DNA of 64,000 bases, from the NCBI GenBank assembly GCA_024637195.1, contig JAGXFN010000007.1:1-64000 (forward strand). Direction: 5' to 3'. A program made the translations under genes and the position numbers. The notes beneath the pieces are model-generated. The model was not told the origin of the DNA. It saw only the letters and a list, made by a program, of their open reading frames with translations, and made no database searches. This document shows, piece after piece, positions 16,787-27,580 of this stretch. Source of the stretch: Arcobacter sp. Its GTDB lineage: Bacteria > Campylobacterota > Campylobacteria > Campylobacterales > Sulfurimonadaceae. How positions within the stretch are numbered: the stretch's first letter is position 1; each line of letters opens with the position of its first letter.

Positions 16787-18927
<2,141 letters not shown>

Positions 18928-18964
18928 CAAGTGTCATGTGTATATATAAAAATATAAGCATTCC

Positions 18965-19984
18965 ATGAAAATTGCTATACGAGCAGATGCCTCCGCACAA
19001 ATCGGAAGTGGTCATATTATGCGAATGCTTACCCTTGCAACGGCACTTAAAAAAAGGGGAGTTACTGTCTTCTTTTTAACCTGCAATCTACTTGGGAATC
19101 TAAATTACATCATCGAGCAAGAGTTTCATCTTATCAATCTTTCAGATTCTTCCTTAAATATATTAATTTCGAATCTGTCTAAAGAGACGTTTGACTGGCT
19201 CATTATTGACCATTATCAAATTTCAAACTCAGATGAGATATCACTCAAAAAGCACCTTGACCTGTATACACTATGTGTAGATGACAATTTTATACCACAT
19301 ACCTGTGATATCTTACTTAATCAGAATATCTACGCTACCCCATCCCGATATGAGGGGCTCATCACATCGTCAACAAAACTTCTAACTGGTCTCCCTTATG
19401 CTTTAGTACGTGATGAGTTCGCCATGCTACAGAAGCAGACAAGGCCTCAACACGCTCCGCCAAGACTGCTTGTCACACTAGGGGGGAGTGATCCCGACAA
19501 TCTACTATCGCATATTTTACATGCGCTTAAAGATCTTGATACTCCATTTATCGCTACGGTCATTTGTGGCCAATCAAATCAGCATTTCAATGCTCTAAGA
19601 GCATTGGCAAGCACCATAAACAATATTAATCTTATTAAAAAGACCTCTAAGATGGCTAAACTTATGTATGAACATGACTGTGCTATCACCGCAGCCGGAG
19701 CAAGTACAATAGAAGCGCTAATCATGCAGCTTCCTTCTATTGTGATTCCTATTGTAGACAACCAGATAGAAGTTGCTAACACACTTGATGAGCGAAATTT
19801 AGCTATCAAAGCAGACTGGTCCCAAAAAAGTCAACTTCAGACAATGCGTCAAACTATAGAAAGCTTCTTGAAGCAAGACTACAAAGAGCTTCAAAACTCC
19901 CTAAAAGACCTAAATATTACACCCACAGGTGCCGATATAGTGGCAAATGAAATTATCAATTACAAGGAATCGAATGCAAGATAA
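18965..19984 (+). CDS. pseG: UDP-2,4-diacetamido-trideoxy-altropyranose hydrolase
   Basis: 339 residues, a GT-B-fold hydrolase that removes UDP before condensation with PEP. The N-terminal IRADASAQIGSGHIMRML motif contains the catalytic region of PseG, and LVTLGGSDPDN and AAGASTIEALI are typical nucleotide-binding blocks. There is a 37-base gap from pseC. The product would be 2,4-diacetamido-2,4,6-trideoxy-L-altrose, but that requires a PseH-type N-acetylation step not visible in this cluster. Confidence 0.93.
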   Translation: MKIAIRADASAQIGSGHIMRMLTLATALKKRGVTVFFLTCNLLGNLNYIIEQEFHLINLSDSSLNILISNLSKETFDWLIIDHYQISNSDEISLKKHLDLYTLCVDDNFIPHTCDILLNQNIYATPSRYEGLITSSTKLLTGLPYALVRDEFAMLQKQTRPQHAPPRLLVTLGGSDPDNLLSHILHALKDLDTPFIATVICGQSNQHFNALRALASTINNINLIKKTSKMAKLMYEHDCAITAAGASTIEALIMQLPSIVIPIVDNQIEVANTLDERNLAIKADWSQKSQLQTMRQTIESFLKQDYKELQNSLKDLNITPTGADIVANEIINYKESNAR

Positions 19985-20762
19985 CAGCACATTTTGGCAA
20001 GAACAAGCAAAAAAATTTAAAGATGATGTTAAAAGTGTTAATTTTGATCATATTCAAGAACAGATGGAGATAGAGACAATCGCACCACTTCTATCACAAA
20101 GCAAAGTGATATGTGACCTTGGATGCGGCATAGGACAGACTATCTTTTCCCTCATAAAAAAAGGAGTTGATGCTCAATTTTGTGGCCTTGATTTTACAAA
20201 AGAAATGATCAATGTTGCAAAAGAAAAGGAAGCGCAGCTGCAACTGAACAATGTTGCTTTTTATCATAAAAGTGCGACTGATACAGATATTGCCGATTTA
20301 TTTGATTTTAAATTTGACACACTAATTAGCAAGCGCCTTCTCATCAATCTCAAAGGCGACTTGAAACTTCAAGCAATTAAAAATATTCATAACCTTTTAG
20401 TACCAAATGGGCTATATATCATGGTCGAAAATTTCATGGAACCGCTTGATAAAACAAATCAGGCACGTGAAGTCCTCGGTCTTGACCCAATACAAGTTCA
20501 CCATTTCAATGAATATCTCAGAGATGATTTCTTCAATAAAATCTCTGATCTTTTTGAGGTTGAACGCCAAATTGACCCGTTAAGCAGTTATTACTTTATT
20601 TCAAGAGTTCTAAATGCCTATGAATCACAAATTAAAAATGAAAGCCCTCAATATGATGCCGCAATTAATCTTGCATCTCTTTCACTTTTTTCAAATCACA
20701 TCAACCCAATTTCAGGCTATGCCCCTGAACGTTTTATCCTTTTACGTAAAAAGGGCCTATAA
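19974..20762 (+). CDS. Class I SAM-dependent methyltransferase
   Basis: 262 residues from the ATG at 19974. An upstream frame start at 19947 would overlap pseG by 38 bases, while the chosen start has AAGGAATCGA in front and overlaps by 11. The SAM-binding motif I is VICDLGCGIGQTIF, followed by FCGLDFTKEM. It lies between pseG and pseI, so methylation of the sugar or of a glycan intermediate is a reasonable guess, not shown. It differs clearly from PseH, which would be a GNAT acetyltransferase. Confidence 0.78.
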   Translation: MQDNSTFWQEQAKKFKDDVKSVNFDHIQEQMEIETIAPLLSQSKVICDLGCGIGQTIFSLIKKGVDAQFCGLDFTKEMINVAKEKEAQLQLNNVAFYHKSATDTDIADLFDFKFDTLISKRLLINLKGDLKLQAIKNIHNLLVPNGLYIMVENFMEPLDKTNQAREVLGLDPIQVHHFNEYLRDDFFNKISDLFEVERQIDPLSSYYFISRVLNAYESQIKNESPQYDAAINLASLSLFSNHINPISGYAPERFILLRKKGL

Positions 20763-21811
20763 TGCCAAGATATAACTTTAAAAATGGTGTTATTGGAAGC
20801 GATTCACCTGTTTTTATCATTGCCGAACTTTCAGCTAATCATGGCGGTAAGATTGAAATTGCCAAAGAAACAATCAAAGCAGCCCATGAAGCAGGTGCGG
20901 ATGCTATCAAGTTACAGACGTATACGGCCGATACAATTACTTTGAATTGCAATAGTGACTATTTTCAGATCAAACAAGGTACGCTCTGGGATGGACAGAC
21001 TTTATATACTCTGTATAAAGATGCTTATATGCCCTGGGAATGGCAAGGAGAGCTCAAATCATATGCCGAGGCCCTAGGGCTAGTTTGCTTCTCTTCTCCT
21101 TTTGATTATAGTGCTGTTGATTTTTTAGAAGAGCTTGATGTTCCTCTTTACAAGGTAGCCTCATTCGAGATCACCGATATTCCTCTGATTGAATATATCG
21201 CAAGTAAGATGAAGCCTGTCATTATCTCTACGGGTATCGCAAGAATGGAAGACATCGAAGAAGCCGTTGCTGCCTGTCATCGTATGGGAAACTGTAAAAT
21301 TGTGCTACTTAAATGCACCTCCGCCTATCCTGCTCCGCTTGACGAAGCAAACTTAAATACGATTCCTGATCTTGCATCACGTTTTAATGTTATATCAGGT
21401 TTCTCAGATCACACGCTAGGAGTCAATGCTGCAATTGTGGCGGTTAGTCTAGGGGCGAAAGTAGTAGAAAAACATTTTATCCTCGACCGTTCTATTGGCG
21501 GACCTGATGCATCTTTTTCCTTAGACAAAGTAGAATTTACACAAATGGTTAATGCCATTCGAGATACAGAGAAGATGCTTGGTGCAGTCAATTATGAGTT
21601 AACCGAGAATTCAAAAAAATCGCGAGAGTTTTCTCGGAGCCTCTTTATTGCCGAAGATGTAAAAGCTGGCGATCTGCTTAACGAAACTAATATTCGTTCC
21701 GTGCGCCCCGGTTACGGCCTGCATCCAAAATATTTAAATGAGGTCCTTGGCAAAACATTTAAGCAAAATGCCAAAAAAGGAACACCTCTAAGCTGGGAGA
21801 GCATCACATAA
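20762..21811 (+). CDS. pseI: Nonulosonic (pseudaminic) acid synthase, NeuB family
   Basis: 349 residues: a TIM-barrel synthase domain (IAELSANHGG at residues 20-29 and SGFSDHTLG near 217) and a C-terminal SAF/antifreeze-like domain (RSLFIAEDVKAGD, RPGYGLHP). It condenses PEP with the 6-deoxy sugar from PseG. Its start shares one base with the stop of the methyltransferase. The PseI rather than NeuB/LegI identity is inferred from the flanking pseB, pseC and pseG. Confidence 0.92.
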   Translation: MPRYNFKNGVIGSDSPVFIIAELSANHGGKIEIAKETIKAAHEAGADAIKLQTYTADTITLNCNSDYFQIKQGTLWDGQTLYTLYKDAYMPWEWQGELKSYAEALGLVCFSSPFDYSAVDFLEELDVPLYKVASFEITDIPLIEYIASKMKPVIISTGIARMEDIEEAVAACHRMGNCKIVLLKCTSAYPAPLDEANLNTIPDLASRFNVISGFSDHTLGVNAAIVAVSLGAKVVEKHFILDRSIGGPDASFSLDKVEFTQMVNAIRDTEKMLGAVNYELTENSKKSREFSRSLFIAEDVKAGDLLNETNIRSVRPGYGLHPKYLNEVLGKTFKQNAKKGTPLSWESIT

Positions 21812-21816
21812 CACCT

Positions 21817-22728
21817 ATGAAAATGACAAGATATAAAAATAGTGAGCTTTCATCATTATGCCTTGGAACGGTGCAGCTTGGCATGCCCTACGGCATTGCC
21901 AACAGTCATGGACAGCCTTCAAAAACTGAGGCATACGCTATTCTAGACACTGCTTTAACGCATAATATCAACGCTTTTGACACGGCTCAGGCTTATCAAA
22001 ATAGCGAAAGTGTTCTTGGAGACTACCAATCAGCACACCCCAAACATACCATGCATATCATCAGCAAAATAAGCTCCGTTCAATTTTCTACCGAAGCTGA
22101 AAAAAGTGTTAAAATTACCCTGGGACTGCTCCAGTCAGATACTCTTTTCGCTCTACTTCTGCATGACTCGCAAGCACTAAAGTATTGGTCTAAAAAAGAA
22201 GAAAAAGTTCTTGCACAGTTAAAAGATAAAGACATGATCAAACACTTTGGCGTTTCTATTTATAATGAAGAAGAGTTTCTTGTCGCCGTCAATAACCCAA
22301 GTATAGATATCATCCAAATACCGTTCAATCTTTTTGATCGTAGGGCACTGGAGGGCAGATGGTTTAAAAAAGCCCAAGAAGCGAATAAGCTGATTTTTAT
22401 ACGAAGTGTCTATTTGCAGGGGCTTTTTTTCATGTCTGCTGATCATTTGCCAAAAAAACTGGAAAGTGCTGCGCCTTTTTTAAGGCGGTTAAAACATTTG
22501 GCAAAAGAGTTGAACATGGACATCCTTGAGCTTGCCCTGTCCTTTGTCCGGTCGGCGGCTCCTGATGCCATCATCATCTTAGGGTGTGAGACAGAAGCGC
22601 AGTTACTTGAAAACATCCCTCTCTTTAACAGATGTAAAACTCTAAATCAAGACACCTTGAATATGATATGTGATGAAATAACTCAGGTTCCAAACACACT
22701 ATATAATCCAGCACTTTGGAATAAATGA
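21817..22728 (+). CDS. Aldo/keto reductase
   Basis: 303 residues with the AKR barrel signature: an LCLGTVQLGMPYG start, AFDTAQAY with the catalytic Asp/Tyr region, HFGVSIYNEEEF and a C-terminal IILGCETEAQLLEN nicotinamide-binding block. AKRs reduce carbonyls with NAD(P)H. Within a nonulosonic acid operon this one may reduce a keto sugar intermediate. Such AKRs also accompany SpsF and GSA-type aminotransferases in polysaccharide loci, but the substrate is unknown. Its stop overlaps the next start. Confidence 0.83.
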   Translation: MKMTRYKNSELSSLCLGTVQLGMPYGIANSHGQPSKTEAYAILDTALTHNINAFDTAQAYQNSESVLGDYQSAHPKHTMHIISKISSVQFSTEAEKSVKITLGLLQSDTLFALLLHDSQALKYWSKKEEKVLAQLKDKDMIKHFGVSIYNEEEFLVAVNNPSIDIIQIPFNLFDRRALEGRWFKKAQEANKLIFIRSVYLQGLFFMSADHLPKKLESAAPFLRRLKHLAKELNMDILELALSFVRSAAPDAIIILGCETEAQLLENIPLFNRCKTLNQDTLNMICDEITQVPNTLYNPALWNK

Positions 22729-23492
22729 TGCGCAAAGTCATTGGCATCTTACAAGCAAGAACAGACTCGACACGTCTTCCCAATAAAGTTCTACTTCCTA
22801 TATTGAACACACCGATGATCATTCATCAGCTCCAAAGGATTTCACGCTCAAAAAAACTGGACAAACTCATTCTGGCAACAAGCGATCAAAAAAGTGACAA
22901 TACCCTTGCAAAAACGGTAGAAGCGTATGGATTTGAGTGTTTCAGAGGAAACAAAGATGATGTTCTGGCCCGATTTTATGAGCTTTGTAAGAGTTTGGAT
23001 TTACACAAAGGCGATCTCATTGTTCGCCTAACCGGGGACTGTCCTCTTCATGATCCTTCTATCATAGACGAGCTTATAGATTTTTTTACGGTACAGGATC
23101 TTGATTATGCCGCAAACTGCATTGATCCCGTCTATCCTGACGGCTTTGATGCCGAGATATTTACCTTTGAAGCATTAGAACAGGCCTTTAATAAAGCTGT
23201 CAAGCCTTCAGATCGAGAACATGTCACACCCTTTATCTACAACTCCGGCTTTTCTAAGACAAAAAATATTCAAAAAAATGTCAAGATGGACCATTTGCGC
23301 TTAACGGTTGATGAAGAAGATGATTTCACTCTTATCAGTGCCATCTACAACCATTTTTCTCACAACCGCTTTACATATAAAGAAATTATCCGATACTTGT
23401 CAGAACATCAAGAACTCATACAGCTGAATGCGCATATCAAACGCAATGAAGGCTATCAAAAATCTTTACTAGAGGATACAAAAGAGATATGA
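22725..23492 (+). CDS. SpsF-family cytidylyltransferase-like protein
   Basis: 255 residues. The nucleotidyltransferase signature ILQARTDSTRLPNKVL (residues 8-23) and the RLTGDCPL metal/nucleotide motif place it with SpsF, a CMP-sugar-synthetase-like family of spore coat and surface polysaccharide operons. It replaces the position where PseF would be expected and may provide CMP activation of the nonulosonic acid, but it is distinct from PseF in sequence pattern. The start ATGATG overlaps the stop of the reductase. Confidence 0.82.
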   Translation: MMRKVIGILQARTDSTRLPNKVLLPILNTPMIIHQLQRISRSKKLDKLILATSDQKSDNTLAKTVEAYGFECFRGNKDDVLARFYELCKSLDLHKGDLIVRLTGDCPLHDPSIIDELIDFFTVQDLDYAANCIDPVYPDGFDAEIFTFEALEQAFNKAVKPSDREHVTPFIYNSGFSKTKNIQKNVKMDHLRLTVDEEDDFTLISAIYNHFSHNRFTYKEIIRYLSEHQELIQLNAHIKRNEGYQKSLLEDTKEI

Positions 23493-24181
23493 ATATGCAA
23501 AGTGAGATTTATATTAAAGACGATGCGAACAGCTGGTTTCTTCGCAACCATGTAAGCAAACGCAACCATGCGACTGACTATCTTCTTTCTCTTTTTAACA
23601 AAAGACAGTTTGCCAAATTTAATATTGCAGAGTTTGGTATAGGCAGAGGAGCCAATCTTTTCTACCTAAGTCATTTTGCAAATTCTGTGCATGGTTTTGA
23701 CGGCTCAAGTTTGGCCGTTGAGCACTTTTTAAAGACGTGTGAAGAAATTCTTCCTCCCGATACATTTTCGGCGCAGGAAACCAATCTGTGTGCCCCTATT
23801 GTTACAGATCTCAAGCTTGACATCATTATCTACGGTTTTTTTGCTTACATGGCTGCCGATAATGAACTTCTGCAAACCAAGAAAAATACAAACAAGATGT
23901 TAAATGACAATGGCTATGTATTTATCTATGACTTTCTTTCCAAAGAAAATCACGTTAAGACAGATACTCACAATTCGGCTTTAAAGGTCCATAAGCGCAG
24001 CCTGGAGTTCTGGATAAATCATTTTGATGATTATGTACTTATGGACTTTCGGTTGCTGGACAATGAGCATTTCAAGTCTTATGTACTTAATGACACTCCG
24101 GCACACATTGATACGAAATGTTCTATGGATGAAAACAACTGGGCATTTTGCGCACTATTTAGAAAAAAAGAAAACTTATGA
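23489..24181 (+). CDS. Class I SAM-dependent methyltransferase (second)
   Basis: 230 residues with a motif I region IAEFGIGRGANLFY near residue 46 and the FDGSSLAVEHF helix. It overlaps spsF by four bases and is overlapped by the aminotransferase, so it belongs to the same translationally coupled unit. The target is unknown; sugar N- or O-methylation is a guess. It has a different sequence from the other methyltransferase of the locus. Confidence 0.75.
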   Translation: MNMQSEIYIKDDANSWFLRNHVSKRNHATDYLLSLFNKRQFAKFNIAEFGIGRGANLFYLSHFANSVHGFDGSSLAVEHFLKTCEEILPPDTFSAQETNLCAPIVTDLKLDIIIYGFFAYMAADNELLQTKKNTNKMLNDNGYVFIYDFLSKENHVKTDTHNSALKVHKRSLEFWINHFDDYVLMDFRLLDNEHFKSYVLNDTPAHIDTKCSMDENNWAFCALFRKKENL

Positions 24182-25503
24182 TCACTAACTTTACCAACTC
24201 TAATATATTACGTAAAAAAGCTTCTGATCTTATTCCTGGCGGAGCACACACCTATTCAAAAGGAGACGACCAGTTTCCACTGCTCTCTCCGCACTCTATT
24301 GTAAAAGGCAAAGGTGCTCGTATTTGGGATGTTGATGGCAATGAGTTTGTTGATTGGGGAATGGGACTGACATCTGTTTTGCTTGGACATGCCTATGAAC
24401 CCATCATTGAAGTCATAACAAAAGAACTTTGCAATGGCGTAAACTTCATACGACCCTCATTCATCGAAGCTGAAGTCGCTGAGCAATTTGTCGAACAAAT
24501 CGACTCGGCAGAGATGGTCAAGTTTGCTAAAAATGGCTCTAACGCCACCACATCAGCCATCAAACTTGCAAGAGCCTATACAGGTAAAAACCTTATCCTT
24601 CGCTGCGCAGATCAACCCTTTTTCAGCATTGATGACTGGTTTATCAGTGATACGGAAGTCGACAATGGCATCCCTAAAACGACTTCAGGCCATATCAAAC
24701 AGTTCAGATACAATGATATCTCTTCTCTGCGGGCACAAATCGCACGCTATAAAGAAGATGGCATCGCTTGTGTTATTTTAGAGCCGGCTGCAACAGAAGA
24801 GCCAAGAGACGGTTTTTTACAAGCAGTCAGGGACGAATGCACAAAACACAATATCATTCTTATCTTTGATGAGGTCGTCAGCGGCTTTCGCTTTCATCCC
24901 AAAGGCGCACAGTTTCTTTATAATGTCATTCCTGATCTCAGTACTTTTGGTAAGTCAATGGCTAATGGCTTTTCTATCTCTGCTCTAGCTGGAAAAAAAG
25001 AACTCATGGAATTGGGTGGTTTAAAACATGACAAAGAAAGGGTCTTTTTGCTTTCTACCACTTACGGAGGGGAGACCCATCATCTAAGAGCCGCACAAAA
25101 GACAATGCAGATCCTCAATCTTAATGATTACGAGGTCACACAATATATCTGGAGCGTTGGCAAACGTGTTAAAGATCACTACAATCAATGCGCCAAGTCA
25201 TTGGGCATTGAGAAACAGACCTCAATGGCAGGCATTGATTGTCGGCCATTTTTTCTATTTTTTAACGAAAAAGGAGAGCCTGACACTGTTTTAAGGACAC
25301 TTTTCGTGCAAGAGATGATCAAATATGGTGTATTGGTTCAGGGATTGGTGCCATCTTTTTCACACACTGAAAGTGATATTATCCAGACCGAAGAGGCAAT
25401 TTACCATTCACTTAAAACTTTAACTCAAGCTATTGAGAAAAAGAATGTCTCCAATCAACTTGTGGGAGAAGCTGTAAAGCCTGTCTTCAGACGTTATAAT
25501 TAA
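24178..25503 (+). CDS. Class III aminotransferase, glutamate-1-semialdehyde aminotransferase-like
   Basis: 441 residues with the class III PLP fold. LIPGGAHTYSKGDDQFP is the GSA-aminomutase-like start, ILIFDEVVSGFR the conserved aspartate segment, and FGKSMANGFSISAL carries the PLP-binding lysine. True HemL works in haem synthesis, but the operon context here points to amination of a sugar or acyl group. The last codons overlap the convergent maf gene by four bases: both stop codons share the junction TTAATTAA. Confidence 0.82.
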   Translation: MITNFTNSNILRKKASDLIPGGAHTYSKGDDQFPLLSPHSIVKGKGARIWDVDGNEFVDWGMGLTSVLLGHAYEPIIEVITKELCNGVNFIRPSFIEAEVAEQFVEQIDSAEMVKFAKNGSNATTSAIKLARAYTGKNLILRCADQPFFSIDDWFISDTEVDNGIPKTTSGHIKQFRYNDISSLRAQIARYKEDGIACVILEPAATEEPRDGFLQAVRDECTKHNIILIFDEVVSGFRFHPKGAQFLYNVIPDLSTFGKSMANGFSISALAGKKELMELGGLKHDKERVFLLSTTYGGETHHLRAAQKTMQILNLNDYEVTQYIWSVGKRVKDHYNQCAKSLGIEKQTSMAGIDCRPFFLFFNEKGEPDTVLRTLFVQEMIKYGVLVQGLVPSFSHTESDIIQTEEAIYHSLKTLTQAIEKKNVSNQLVGEAVKPVFRRYN

Positions 25504-27401
25504 TCCTCTCTGAAGGGGTTTGCCTTTTCCATCCTCTCCATTATATTTTGCACATATCCGGAGATAGAGAACAGGTAATACCCGTGTGCTATGATCCATT
25601 CGAGCATTTTTGTTTTTTGTTCTTTATGATTATGTACTTTTCTGACTTTTATTCGAGAAAGCTCTAACTCTGTATGCACAATATTTGGTTGTGCGATATC
25701 ATAATAAAATAGTGTGAAACACTCATTCTTATTCAGGTACTGTCTAACCTTCTCTATTTTATCCAACAAGCTTTTTATTTCAGCATCCGAAAGTACCTCA
25801 AGTTGTTCTTCAAGCGGTTTATCTCTGAACGTCTCTACAATCGGCTGAAGCATTAGAAATGTTTCATCAATAACACTTCTTATCTCTATGCCTCCCTTTA
25901 GTAAAAAGTCGATTGAGCTGCGTGCCAGCTCAAAATTTTCTTCTACCTCTTTTGCCTCAGGATAGGCCATAAAATATTTTTCTTTTTTCTTTGTAACGTC
26001 CACATGTTTTTTTACTGCCTCTTTAAAAGAAAGCTCTAGCGTTCCGTCAATCCGCGCGCCGCCCTCTGTAGAGTTGATTGTCAGCAGGATGTCCTTCGAT
26101 TTAAAAATTGTTTCTGCAAGACCTCTTAAAAACAGCTTCCATATGTAATTTGTCTTAACAAGGCCTTTTCCCCCATATGCTGTGATCTCATCGGTTATCC
26201 CTAATTTATCTTGCTTTGTACCAAAATTATGCCCCTTGGAGTGACTACTTCCGTCCTCGGCATAGGCAAGATCCTGACCTATAATAATACAGGTTTTAAA
26301 ACCCATTACAATCGCCAGTTCATGCGCCATGTTTGCTACACTTGTGCCTGCTGCAAGATACCCATATTTATGCAAACCAAATTGATATATCCACTTAAAA
26401 GGTCGCATCACTAAAACATCTTGAACACCCTTCAAGACATCAAAAACATCTTTATGCTGCAATGATGCGCGCACAAAAACAACATCTTTTTTATACTCAT
26501 CTTCGACATTTTCAAAAGACTTCACAACTTCGACAATACGCTCAAGAGAGACACAAAAATCCGGCTTTACCCCATTTAACTCTAGGATTTTTAAAGTAGA
26601 CTCTCCACAAATTATCGTAACGTAATCCTGAATCTCTTTTAGATAAGGAAGCTGCTTTCCAAGACTCGGCCCGGATGAGGCTAGAACTACGGTATCTGTC
26701 TTATGCTTTTGCGAAAAATTGTCTTTAAATATGGGACCTTCTATCATCTTTTTTAGATTTGACGTATGATGGTCCAGTCCGATTAATGAATCTTCAACAT
26801 TATTACCGGCATTCATGATAACATGCTCAAATCCATCTAACATCATTTTGTTGACATTTTGCATCATATCACCATACACTTCATAGTAATAATCACTTGG
26901 TGTTTGCAATACAAAACATTTGGCAAAAAACTTTGCTTTATAAGTCAGAGCCAATTCCAATCCATTGATAAAGTCAAATTTATTTGCATCAATAATTTTA
27001 AGTCGGTTATTTGTTAGTTCCGGACTGAAGTCCCACAGGTGAAAAGCGATAAAAAGCATTTCTACATTTGGTTCAAACACAACTAATTGGATCAGATTGT
27101 TGTTGTGTAAACTTGAACGTATGACTGCACCATTTCCCATACCAAACATATATAAAAAGGAGTATTCACTGTACTCATCCAGGTCATTTATATTTTTTTC
27201 TATCGTAGACTTGATATTGTCTTTTGGATATATATATTTATCGTTGTTTTTATCAAAGACATTAAAGTCAAATGGTGTTTGTCCTTGAATTAACTCAAGA
27301 GATTCATTCGGTTTTATATTAATCAAACGCTCATAAAAATCATGCGCTATTGTTTTCAGCGCTTGCATATTTTTTTCATAGTTCTTTACTAAATATTCCA
27401 T
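25500..27401 (-). CDS. maf: Motility-associated factor (Maf) flagellin glycosyltransferase
   Basis: About 633 residues. The central region (about 225-430) has the DUF115/Maf features, with VVLASSGPSLGKQLPYL as the characteristic nucleotide-sugar motif and IIIGQDLAYAEDGSSHSKG. Maf proteins add nonulosonic acids to Ser/Thr of flagellin before export. I chose the ATG at 27401 because AGGAG lies five bases upstream; the longer GTG frame at 27425 contains that site inside it. The gene faces the sugar operon and lies beside the flagellins, which fits the function. Confidence 0.9.
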   Translation of the reverse strand: MEYLVKNYEKNMQALKTIAHDFYERLINIKPNESLELIQGQTPFDFNVFDKNNDKYIYPKDNIKSTIEKNINDLDEYSEYSFLYMFGMGNGAVIRSSLHNNNLIQLVVFEPNVEMLFIAFHLWDFSPELTNNRLKIIDANKFDFINGLELALTYKAKFFAKCFVLQTPSDYYYEVYGDMMQNVNKMMLDGFEHVIMNAGNNVEDSLIGLDHHTSNLKKMIEGPIFKDNFSQKHKTDTVVLASSGPSLGKQLPYLKEIQDYVTIICGESTLKILELNGVKPDFCVSLERIVEVVKSFENVEDEYKKDVVFVRASLQHKDVFDVLKGVQDVLVMRPFKWIYQFGLHKYGYLAAGTSVANMAHELAIVMGFKTCIIIGQDLAYAEDGSSHSKGHNFGTKQDKLGITDEITAYGGKGLVKTNYIWKLFLRGLAETIFKSKDILLTINSTEGGARIDGTLELSFKEAVKKHVDVTKKKEKYFMAYPEAKEVEENFELARSSIDFLLKGGIEIRSVIDETFLMLQPIVETFRDKPLEEQLEVLSDAEIKSLLDKIEKVRQYLNKNECFTLFYYDIAQPNIVHTELELSRIKVRKVHNHKEQKTKMLEWIIAHGYYLFSISGYVQNIMERMEKANPFRED

Positions 27402-27580
27402 TGGAACTCCTATAGTAATGCTCACGCATAAAGTATTTAAAAGATGTTCACCCTTTAAATATGTAGTTGTATTATACTGGATTTATGACTCGAACGAATC
27501 TCGGATGAAATGCTAAGGATATAGCCCTCTTCCGTTACTGAAGTGATGAAAGAGAGAGTTTTAAAGAAATTGTTTTAAGC

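Noticed and set aside
27480-27510. A tRNA-like TTCGAGTC segment on the minus strand upstream of maf
   Set aside because: The flanking bases do not form a T stem, acceptor stem or anticodon arm, so it is not a tRNA gene.
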